Of a stretch of 64,000 bases of DNA, positions 55,668 through 64,000 are shown in pieces. The stretch comes from Aquarana catesbeiana (lineage: Eukaryota > Chordata > Amphibia > Anura > Ranidae), in the NCBI RefSeq assembly GCF_042186555.1, contig NC_133336.1, forward strand, positions 34,163,082 to 34,227,081, written 5' to 3'. Position numbers and translations under genes: made by a program. The notes below the pieces were generated by a model. It had not been told where the DNA came from, ran no database searches, and saw nothing but the letters and a program-made list of their open reading frames with translations. The first letter of the stretch is position 1, and every line of letters starts with the position of its first letter.

Positions 55668-57005
55668 ATTGTAGCTGTGTTCAGAATTGAGCATAAACAT
55701 TCAAACTCATGTTAAATAGGAGTCAGTACACACCTGCCATTATTTAAATTGCCTCGGATTAACCTCAAATAAAGTTCAGCTGTTCTAGTAGGACTTTCCT
55801 GACATTTTCCTAGTCGCATTTTACAGCAAAAGCCATGGTCCGCAGAGGGCTTCCAAAGCATCAGAGGGATCTCATTGTTAAAAAGGTATCAGTCAGGAGA
55901 AGGGTACAAAAGAATTTCCAAGGCATTAGATATAACAACACAGCGAAGACAGTCATCAAGTGGAGAAAGTATGGCACAACAGTGACATTTCCAAGAACTG
56001 GACGTTCCTCCAAAATTGATGAAGACTAGAAGAAAGCTGGTCAGGGAGGCTGCCAAGAGGCCTACAGCAACATTAAAGGAACTGCAGGAATATCTGGTAA
56101 GTACTGGCTGTGTGATACATGTAACAACAATCTCCTGTATTCTTCAAATGTCTGGGCTATGGGGTAGAGTGGCAAGACGGAATCCTTTTCTTACCAAGAA
56201 AAACATCCAAGCCCCGTGAAAATTTGCAAAAACACATCTGAAATCTCCCAAAAGCATGTTGGAAAATGTGTTCTGGTCTGATGAAACCAAGGTTGAACTT
56301 TTTGGCCATGGTTCCAAAAGATATGTTTGCCGCAAAAACAACACATCACCAATAGAACACCATACCCACAGTGAGTGAAGCATGGTGGGGACAGCATCAT
56401 GCTTTGGTGCTGTTTTTTCTTCAGCTGGAACAGGGGCCTTAGTCAAGGTAGAGAAATTTATGAACAGTTTCAAATACCAATCAATATTGGCAAAAAACCT
56501 TCAGGCTTCTGCTAGAAAGCTGAACATGAAGAGGAACTTCATCTTTCAGCATGAAAACGACCCAAAGCATGCATCCAAATCAACAAAAGAAATGATGTCA
56601 CCAGAAGATTAACGTTTTGGAATGGCCCAGTCAGAGCCCAAACCTAAATTCGATTAAAAATCTGTGGGGTGACCTGAAGAGGGCTGTGCACAGGAGATGC
56701 CCTCACAATCTGACAGATTTGGAGTGTTTTTGAAAAGAAGAGTGGGCAAATATTGCCAAGATGTGCCATGCTAAGTGCTTCAACAAGGTATAAGTTTAAG
56801 GGTGTGCACACTTATGCAACCATATTATTTTATTTTTTTATTTTTACTTCCCTCCTCCTAAAAGATTTCAGTTTGTTGTTCACTTGAGTTGTACAGTTTA
56901 TAGGTCACATAAAAAGGTGGAAAAAGTTCTGAAATTATTTAACTTTGTCTCATTTTTTTTACATTACAGAAACTTGACATTTTAACAGGGGTGTGTAGAC
57001 TTTAG
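55668..57005 (+). mobile_element. Third-subfamily Tc1-like element, decayed
   Basis: Lies directly after the terminal TA of the previous element. The right end contains AACAGGGGTGTGTAGACTTT near 56985. The left terminal repeat is poorly preserved. It lies within the 57.1-51.4-kb TOGARAM1 intron, antisense to the gene. Confidence 0.75.
55835..56794 (+). pseudogene. Tc1 transposase pseudogene with altered catalytic site
   Basis: Start MVRRGLPKHQRDLIVKKVSV at 55835. A helix-turn-helix follows (YNNTAKTVIKWRKYGTT), then a stop near 56027 and continuation in other frames (KRPTATLKELQEYLVSTGCV). LWGRVARRNPFLTKK lies at about 56155. The catalytic segment has FQHENDPKHASKSTKEM at about 56552-56600. 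Near 56625 comes EWPSQSPNLNSIKNLWGDLK, in which the usual PIENLW glutamate is Lys. Multiple stops plus the changed triad residue make it inactive. Confidence 0.85.
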
Positions 57006-57127
57006 ATATGTGCTGAGGTTTATTATTTAGAAAAGCAGCACTATGGTAGCAGTAAGGTCACACTGCTGCTTTAAAACTCTGGCCCCTGAATACAAAGGAA
57101 GTCAAAAGTCAAAGTGTGTCATTTTAC

Positions 57128-57363
57128 CTGAGCCCTCCATTTATGAGCGCGGCTAGAACACGCAGCGGCGTCACATGTTGTATCATCGCGCCAAGGGCCT
57201 TATCCACATCTTCTCGGATGAAGATGTTTGGCTCTCCGGCTTTGTGGAGAAGTACGCGGACACAGTTGTCCAGTTCATGGTCCATGTTCTTCTTTAGGTG
57301 TGTAAACATGTCTCCTAAACACCCGATGGCTGCCCGAGAAACAGTGGACCGCAAGTTCTTCAC
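57128..57363 (-). CDS. TOGARAM1: TOGARAM1 exon (first of four seen): start of TOG3
   Basis: Encodes VKNLRSTVSRAAIGCLGDMF, THLKKNMDHELDNCVRVLLH, KAGEPNIFIREDVDKALGAM and IQHVTPLRVLAALINGGL plus two bases of a Ser codon. The acceptor is TGTTTTAG before 57363 and the donor is GTAAAA after 57128. Length is 236 nt, phase 0 in and phase 2 out. The motifs VKNLRS.VSRAA, LHKAG...FIREDVDKAL and INGG match the first HEAT repeats of a TOGARAM TOG3 domain. I prefer TOGARAM1 over TOGARAM2 from the FIREDVDKAL and KFAQDSSQETR motifs. Upstream exons were not recognised between here and 64000. Confidence 0.9.
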
Positions 57364-57697
57364 CTAAAACACACAATTTAGAAAACTCACTAAAAACCAG
57401 ATCACACCTCTTTCACTTGCTTAAAATAAAATGTAATATATAAGGGAGGTTGTGCACTAAAAAGGTGTCAAAGTATACAGTTTACTGAAAACACCTTCAA
57501 AAGCACTGCTTCAGTCCCTGAATATCTCATAAAAAAGCAGGTTTGTAAAAGTGCTGTGCCTATTCACGCCAAACCCTGAAAGCTGGATCATTTCAGGGTT
57601 ATACAGTGAAGGACTGAATGGGGCTGTAGTAACATGACAAATACACTCTTCCAGCCTATGGTACACACTAAGGGTTTGGTTTATAAAACATTCTTTA
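57364..57697. other. TOGARAM1 upstream intron, no feature recognised
   Basis: Noncoding DNA between the exon and the fold-back Tc1 element. Confidence 0.5.
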
Positions 57698-57768
57698 GAT
57701 AAGTATAGGGACGCCTGCCTTTACACGCACATGAACTTTAATGGCATCCCAGCCTTAGTCCGTAGGGT

Positions 57769-58910
57769 TCAATATGGAGTTGGCCCACCCTTTGCAGCTA
57801 TAACAGCTTCAACTCTTCTGGGAAGGCTGTCCACGAGGTTTAGGAGTGTGTCTATGGGAATGTTTGACCATTCTTCCAGAAGTGCATTTGTGAGGTCAGG
57901 CACTGATGTGGACAAGAAGGCCTGGCTTGCAGTCTCCACTCTAATGCCCCGTACACACGGTCGGATTTTCCGATGGAAAATGTCCGATCGGAGCGTGTTG
58001 TCGGAAATTCCGACCGTGTGTGGGCTCCATCGGACATTTTCCATCGGATTTTCCGACACACAAAGTTGTAGAGCAGGAGATAAAATTTTCCGACAACAAA
58101 ATCCGTTGTCGGAAATTCCGATCGTATGTACACAAATCCGACGGACAAAGTGCCACGCATGCTCAGAATAAATAAAGAGATGAAAGCTATTGGCCACTGC
58201 CCCGTTTATAGTCCCGACGTACGCGTTTTACGTCACCGCGTTCAGAACGATCGGATTTTCCGACAACTTTGTGTGACCGTGTGTATGCAAGACAAGTTTG
58301 AGCCAACATCCGTCGGAAAAAATCCTAGGATTTTGTTGTCGGAATGTCCGAACAAAGTCCGACCGTGTGTACGGGGCAATAATTCATCCCAGAGGTGTTA
58401 TATCGGGTTGAGGTCAGGACTTTGTGCAGGCCAGTCAAGTTCCTCCACCCCAAACTGTCTTATCTGTGTCTTTATGGACCTTGCTTTGTGCACTGGTCCA
58501 AATCACCAAATCAGGCGTCAGCATATCAAGACATTTTGGACCAATTCGCGTTCCCAACCTTTTGGGAACAGTTTGGGGATGTCCCCTTCCTGTTCCAACA
58601 TGACTGCACACCAGTTCATAAAGCAAGGTCCATAAAGACATGGATGAGCGAGTTTGGGGTGGAGCAACTTGACTGGCCTGCACAGAGTTCTGACCTCAAC
58701 TCAATAGAACACCTTTGGAATGAATTGGAGTGGAGACTGCAAACCAGGCCTTCTCGTCCAACATCTGTGCCTGACCTCACAAATGCGCTTCTGGAAGAAT
58801 GAGCAAACATTCCCATAGACACACTCCTAAACCTTGTGGACAGCCTTCCCAGAAGAGCTGAAGCTATTATAGCCGCAAATGGTGGGCCAACTCGATATAT
58901 TACCCCACGG
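57769..58910. pseudogene. Inverted, duplicated Tc1 transposase remnant (fold-back copy 3)
   Basis: The plus strand from about 58515 encodes SAYQDILDQFAFPTFWEQFG, FLFQHDCTPVHKARSIKTW, GVEQLDWPAQSSDLNSIEHL and then WNELEWRLQTRPSRPTSVPD, ending in a stop at 58801-58803 (TGA for the Trp of EEWSNIP). The minus strand from 57930 down to 57769 encodes the same C-terminus, VPDLTNALLEEWSNIPIDTL through VEAVIAAKGGPTPY. The inversion junction at about 58480-58500 corresponds to that in copies 1 and 2. Confidence 0.85.
57945..58379. mobile_element. Harbinger-like MITE, TGCCCCG subfamily, copy 2
   Basis: TGCCCCGTACACACGGTCGG at the left, mirrored by CCGACCGTGTGTACGGGGCA at the right. Flanked by TAA at the left (57942-57944) and, after one extra A, TAA at the right (58380-58382). 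The unoccupied site CTCTAATTCATC is preserved in the fold-back copy at about 43009. Interior shared with 44956-45382. Confidence 0.92.
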
Positions 58911-59024
58911 ACTAAGACTGGGATTCCATTCAAGTTCATATGTATGTAAAGGCAGGTGTCCCAATATTGGCAATATAGTGTATGTGCAGGTTTGACAAAA
59001 TCTCCCTGTACCTTCTGTAATAGG

Positions 59025-59690
59025 CAGTGGCGGCTGGTGTTATTCTTTTTTTTTGGGGGGGGGGGTTTGGGGTAGATTGTTTGCTGCCCCCCGGGTCGGT
59101 CAGTCAGTAGTCGGGGCCCTGCAGCAGTCTTACCCTATCTTGCGGGCAGCCCTCTGGGCAGCTTCCTCGCTTCTCCCGTGTCTTCCTCCTTCTCCTGGCG
59201 GCTAATCTCATCGAATCTCCTTTCAGCCAATTGGGTGATTGGTCTGATTGGTATCCATGTGTCCACCGCCCTGCATGTAGATCAGGGGGCCGGATGCATT
59301 GATTGGGGGGTGCATTGCATACTAGCTCATTATGAAATACTCTCCTTATATCGACGCCCCCGTAGAGGTCCCTGTACACCGCTCTGGCCGGCGACATCGC
59401 TCCTGGAATAACTTCCAGGGCTCCAGTGCTGTGATTGGCTGGAGCGGCAAAAACGTCACTCCCGCCCATGCGCACGGGAGCCGCCGGTAATGGCACACTA
59501 GTTGAAGCAACGGCACACAAACGTGCTGTTGCTTCAGTGCACATGTGCCGATGATGTCGGCACATGCTGATACAGGGGAAATCTCCTAAACCGTGCAGGT
59601 TTAAGAGATATCCGGGGTAGCTACAAGTAAGCCTTAGGCTTACCTGTAGAAAAAAGTGGTCTGTAAGGGTTTACAACCACTTTAAGTACA
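59025..59690. mobile_element. hAT-like left end (CAGTGGCGGCTGG) and GC-rich interior
   Basis: CAGTGGCGGCTGGTGTTATT at 59025 is the same kind of end as the element at 27320-28294. A G run follows. The inverse right end is not found before 64000, so the element is truncated or rearranged. The 153-residue minus-strand ORF 59104-59565 has no recognisable domain. The segment ends with TTTACAACCACTTTAAG, another MITE-type end. Confidence 0.5.
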
Positions 59691-60346
59691 GTTTTGTAAT
59701 AAACATTACAACAACAAAAAATTTATAATTTTAAGTAAAACTATCAGTTTGGTTTTTTTTGCCATCTTTGTCTCAGATTTCCCCTCATTTCCCGGTAGAA
59801 TTAAAATTAGAATTAAAGGGGGAAATGAAAGGAATCCTATAATCCTTGCCTTTTAGTATCCTTGGTGACCAGCTACTAACTGGCTGAAAGCTTTACTATT
59901 CTATTGTAGAGATCTTATCTACATTGTACTCTGTTCTGACCTGTTCTTTGTGATAATTAGAAGCATTAGGGATCGGTTATTTAAAGGAACCCAGGGTAAT
60001 GTATTTATGTGGGATTATCTCGGTTGTTTCCTACCAAAGTCTACTTAAGAGAGACGTATAAGAAACATTTTTTTCTGAATCATACTTACCTAGGTGGATG
60101 CAGCTTCAGTCCCCCGCTGGCTCTAAGGCTGAGAACCAAGCAATCAACCACCGCCGATCACTCGGTTCTCAGAGCTCCCTGAGCACAGAGCTGGTGGCTG
60201 TCAGTCACCAGCTCTCTGCTAGATCCTCTACCCGCACTCACTGGATCGCTGAGCTGTGGAGGGGGCGGGAGCAGCCAGCTCAGGCTCTCATTGGCTCGCT
60301 GAGAGGCTAAGCTGGGTGCCGGTCCAGGTATGTGGACAGATCCTGA
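59691..60346. other. Intergenic, MITE-like interior, no gene recognised
   Basis: Contains ACTTACCTAGGTGGATGCAG and GC-rich sequence with AGCTCTCTGC/GCAGAGAGCT-like symmetry. Boundaries are not defined. Confidence 0.35.
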
Positions 60347-60639
60347 CAGGGCCGATCCTAGGGTCACCGGCGCCTGGGTGCAGAAATATTTCTGGCGCCC
60401 CCATATGGGCGTGGTCATCTTACCAACTCCTCCCCTTTACAAACGATTCTATGGCAACGACTCAAATACAGAGCTGCTCCTCTAAGAAGTCTTCGTTACC
60501 CTGAAATCCTCCCATGATCTCTTAACAAAGAAAATACAGGAAGAGAGAACACTAATGAGACCTGGAGGGGAGTCTCTCTGATGCACACAGAGAGGGCTTC
60601 TGTTAGAAAGAGTCCCCAGACATAATACAGGATACGGTC
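60347..60639 (+). mobile_element. hAT-like left end beside the inverted minisatellite
   Basis: CAGGGCCGATCCTAGGGTCA at 60347, then GGCGCCTGGGTGCAGAAATA and TTTCTGGCGCCCCC, the layout of a CAGGGCCG-type hAT end. A 31-bp minisatellite follows within 300 bp. The right end is not recognised. Confidence 0.6.
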
Positions 60640-61830
60640 AAAGACTGCAGACATGATACAAGAGATGGTCAGAGACTGCAGACATAATACAGGAGATGAT
60701 CAGAGACTGCAGACATGGTACAGGAGATGATCAGAGACTGTAGACATGGTACAGGAGATGATCAGAGACTGCAGACATAGTACAAGAGATGATCAGAGAC
60801 TGCAGACATGGTACAGGAGATGATCAGAGACTGTAGACATGGTACAGGAGATGATCAGAGACTGCAGACATGGTACAGGAGATGATCAGAGACTGCAGAC
60901 ATAGTACAGGAGATGGCCAGAGACTGCAGACATGGTACAGGAGATGATCAGAGACTGCAGACATGATACAAGAGATGGTCAGAGACTGCAGACATAGTAC
61001 AGGAGATGATCAGAGACTGCAGACATAGTACAGGAGATGATCAGAGACTGCAGACATAGTACAGGAGATGATCAGAGACTGCAGACATAGTACAGGAGAT
61101 GATCAGAGACTGCAGACATGATACAAGAGACAGTCAGAGACTGTAGACATGATACAAGAGACAGTCAGAGACTGCAGACATGGTACAGAAGCTGGTCAGA
61201 GATTGCAGACATGATACAAGAGATGGTCAGAGACTGCAGACATAGTACAGGAGATGATCAGAGACTGCAGACATAGTACAGGAGATGATCAGAGACTGCA
61301 GACATGATACAAGAGACAGTCAGAGACTGCAGACATGGTACAGAAGCTGGTCAGAGATTGCAGACATGATACAAGAGACAGTCAGAGACTGCAGACATAG
61401 TACAGGAGATGATCAGAGACTGCAGACATAGTACAGGAGATGATCAGAGACTGCAGACATGATACAAGAGACAGTCAGACACTGCAGACATGGTACAGAA
61501 GCTGGTCAGAGATTGCAGACATGATACAAGAGATGGTCAGAGACTGCAGACATGATACAAGAGATGGTCAGAGACTGCAGACATGATACAGGAGATGGTC
61601 AGAGACTGCAGACATGATACAGGAGATGGTCAGAGACTGCAGACATGATACAAGAAATGGTCAGAGACTGCAGACATGATACAAGAGAAGGTCAGAGACT
61701 GCAGACATGATACAGGAGATGGTCAGAGACTGCAGACATGATACAAGAGAAGGTCAGAGACTGAAGACATGATACAAGAGAAGGTCAGAGACTGAAGACA
61801 GGATACAGGAGATGGTCAGAGACTGCAGTT
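60640..61830. repeat. 31-bp minisatellite array, inverse of the 1-3258 array
   Basis: About 38 units of GGTCAGAGACTGCAGACATG plus ATACAAGAGAT. The reverse complement, with CATGTCTGCAGTCTCTGACC, is the same repeat as at 1-3258 and 6246-8890. Variants here are ATACAAGAGA, GTACAGGAGA and GTACAGAAGCTGG, with ATGATC/ATGGTC/ACAGTC linkers. Longer periodic blocks of about five units are visible (for example near 61080 and 61290). Confidence 0.96.
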
Positions 61831-62388
61831 CCTATGGACGTTAGTAGATAATGGCCGTTCGGCCCTCTCACCTGACCCAGCGATGGTTCCTCTGATCAGG
61901 AGTCAGCTCACTCTGAATTGCCCATGGTGACTCCGCTGGGTAGAACCCAGATCTGTATTCTGGCAATGACTGCATTCCTTTCTCTGCCAGGGATGGCACC
62001 AGGCTGTGTGTCTTTCCCTCTGCTGGCGCAGGGCAGTGGGGTTTCCTCTCTGATGGTGTTCCCTCAGCACTGCCCTCTCCCTCTGGAGTCCTGGGTGTAC
62101 TTCCCTGAAAGCTTTCCCAGGCTCCTGTATCTCTCTCTCTCTCCCATTCAGCTGAGCCTGCTGTGTGGGCTGCAGTTTCCGTGTTACAGTGGGGCTGCCA
62201 GTCCTCGGGACTACATGTCCCACAATCCTCTTCTCCTTTTTCTATTCTATTTTCCCCTGGCTGATATAAAGGCGGGGGAAGAAACATAGTGGGAGGCTGT
62301 GCCGGCCAGCGCCGCTCACTAGTATAGCAGTGCACGTGCGGTGGAGAGGGAGAGGGAGGGGAAGGGGCGAAAGGAGAGCCCGCAGTTG
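61831..62388. other. Intergenic, repeat-like, no gene recognised
   Basis: The longest ORFs (61868-62440 minus, 61918-62289 plus) lack recognisable domains. GGACTACATGTCCCACAATC at 62208-62227 resembles the ACTACAATTCCC-type motif bound by ZNF143 but could be chance. Confidence 0.35.
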
Positions 62389-64000
62389 CAGTGACGTCAC
62401 TAGGGTTGGTGTCACCAGGTGCGGTATAACATGGTGTCACCCTCCTTCCACCAACTTTAGTCGCCCCTCAGTACAGACTCCCCCTCCACTAAGTATAGAC
62501 CCCCCTTCGTCAGTGCAGACCCCCCACTAAGTATAAACCCCTCTCTCAGTACAGACCCCCCCCTTCATCAGTATAGACCCCCCCAGGACAAACCACCCCC
62601 CCTCCATTAGTAGACCCCCACCAGGACAACCCCCCCTCCATTAGTACAGATCCCCCCCAGGACAAAGCCCCCCTTCATTAGTACAGACCCCTCAGGACAA
62701 CCCCCCTCCATTAGTACAGACCCCCAGGACAAACCCCCCCTCTATTAGTACAGACCCCCCAGGAGAACCCCCCCTCCACTAGTACAGACCCCCACAGGAC
62801 AAATCCCCCCTTCATTAGTACAGACCCCCCAGGACAAACCTCCCCTCCATTAGTACAGACCCCCCAGGACAAACCCCCACCATTACTACAGATCCCCCAG
62901 GAAAACCCCCCCTCCACTAGTACAGACCCCCACAGGACAAATCCCCCCTTCATTAGTACAGACCCCCCAGGACAACCCCCCCTCCATTAGTACAGACCCC
63001 CCACCAGGACAAACCCCCCTCCATTAGTACAGACCCCCCACCAGGACAAACCCCCCTCCAATAGTACAGACCCCCCACCAGGACAAACCCCCCTCCATTA
63101 GTACAACCCCCCCCCAGGACATCCCCCCTCCATTAGTACAGACCCTCCTGGACAAACACCCCCCTCCATTAGTACAGACCCCCAGGACAAACACCCCCCT
63201 CCATTAGTACAGACCCCCAGGACAAATCCCTCCATTAGTACAGACCCCCCAGGACAAATCCCCCCCTTCATTAGTACAGACCCCCCAGGTCAACCCCCCT
63301 TCGTTAGTACAGACTCCCCCAAGACAACTCCCCCTCCATTAGTACAGACCCCCCAGGACAACCCCCCCATTAGTACAGACCCCCAGGACAACCCCCCCAT
63401 TAGTACAGACCCCCAGGACAACCCCCCAGGACAACCCCCCATTAGTACAGACCCCCAGGACAACCCACCCATTAGTACAGACCCCCCAGGACAACCCCCC
63501 ATTAGTACAGACCCCCCAGGACAACCCCCCCATTAGTACAGACCCCCAGGACAACACCCCATTAGTACAGACCCCCCAGGACAACCCCCCATTAGTACAG
63601 ACCCCCCAGGACAGCCCCCCCTTAGTACAGACCCCCCAGGACAACCCCCCCATTAGTACAGACCCCCCAGGACAGCCCCCCCCATTAGTACAGACCCCCA
63701 GGACAATCCCCCCATTAGTACAGACCCCCAGGACAACCCCCCATTAGTACAGACCCCCCAGGACAACCCCCCATTAGTACAGACCCCCAGGACAACCACC
63801 CATTAGTACAGACCCCCCAGGACAACCCCCCATTAGTACAGACCCCCAGGACAACCCCCCATTAGTACAGACCCCCCAGGACAACCCCCCATTAGTACAG
63901 ACCCCCAGGACAACCCCCCATTAGTACAGACCCCCCAGGACAACCCTCCCATTAGTACAGACCCCCCAGGACAACCCTCCCATTAGTACAGACCCCCCAG
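62389..64000 (+). repeat. C-rich minisatellite in an apparent hAT-like element, runs off the window
   Basis: CAGTGACGTCACTAGGGTTG at 62389 looks like a transposon end. From about 62460 a C-rich tandem repeat follows to the window end. Its unit of about 27-32 bp contains ATTAGTACAGACCCCCCAGG plus ACAACCCCCC, with length varying through C-run slippage. The beginning is degenerate (CAGTATAGACCCCCC) and the end is homogeneous, so expansion is strongest toward the right. ORFs rich in SWGVCTNGG are artefacts. Confidence 0.9.

Larger units (their letters stand above)
57698..58980. mobile_element. Fold-back Tc1 element, copy 3, with nested MITE
   Basis: Left end AGTATAGGGACGCCTGCCTT near 57698 is decayed. 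Right end CCAATATTGGCAATATAGTG ends at 58980 before TA. The arms are inverted duplicates of the transposase C-terminal region, and the spacer here encodes the central domain on the plus strand. A Harbinger-like MITE interrupts the left arm. Confidence 0.88.

Noticed and set aside
59104..59565. 153-aa minus-strand ORF
   Set aside because: Lies inside a GC-rich transposon-like segment, with no domain and no splice context.
61868..62440. 190-aa minus-strand ORF and overlapping 123-aa plus-strand ORF
   Set aside because: Overlapping ORFs on both strands in GC-rich repeat DNA, with no recognisable motif.

Overview
The window looks like intron and intergenic DNA from a large, repeat-rich anuran (probably ranid-type frog) genome. 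The evidence is an abundance of decayed Tc1/mariner transposases (DD34E type), many short inverted-terminal-repeat elements with 8-bp (hAT-like) or TWA 3-bp (Harbinger-like) target duplications, L2/CR1-like and L1-like LINE fragments, and long minisatellites. The only cellular gene I recognise is a fragment of TOGARAM1 (TOG array regulator of axonemal microtubules, alias FAM179B) on the minus strand. Four consecutive exons (57363-57128, 51391-51233, 49820-49694, 49380-49265) have consensus splice sites, compatible phases and no stop over 638 nt. No bacterial-type genes, CRISPR arrays, tRNAs or rRNAs were seen.

Layout. 1-11.7 kb: a 31-bp minisatellite inside an apparent hAT-like element, plus flanking DNA, all carried in a near-perfect 5.6-kb tandem duplication (620-6245 and 6246-11740) whose junction lies in a Tc1 terminal repeat. 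11.7-14.6 kb: a Tc1 element split by an L2-like LINE. 15.0-17.3 kb: a 37-bp satellite with about 63 units. 17.3-21.4 kb: two Tc1 elements (one nearly intact), a Harbinger-like MITE and a hAT MITE. 22.2-24.9 kb: purine-rich and 90-bp minisatellites. 25.2-29.9 kb: MITEs, then a fold-back Tc1 broken by LINE pieces and a hAT that carries a minisatellite. 30-36 kb: low-complexity DNA, one CpG-rich ORF of unknown nature and the first of two hAT-like elements with TAGACATGTGCA ends. 36-42 kb: a second, partial tandem duplication and a TIR element with CGTATATACTCGAG-type ends. 42.8-49.1 kb: a second fold-back Tc1, a three-deep hAT nest and a TIR element full of tandem repeats. 49.2-57.4 kb: TOGARAM1 exons whose introns hold hAT, Tc1 and LINE insertions. 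57.7-64 kb: a third fold-back Tc1 interrupted by a MITE, the 31-bp minisatellite again in inverted orientation, and a C-rich minisatellite that runs off the window.

The most notable pattern is that several unrelated nonautonomous TIR elements, four of them with readable 8-bp target duplications, each contain a private, expanded minisatellite (unit 21, 23, 31 or 46 bp, or diffuse). The second is a family of fold-back Tc1 elements. Three copies share the same internal inversion breakpoint, so the rearranged form appears to have transposed. Most long ORFs in the window are tandem-repeat translation artefacts, not genes.
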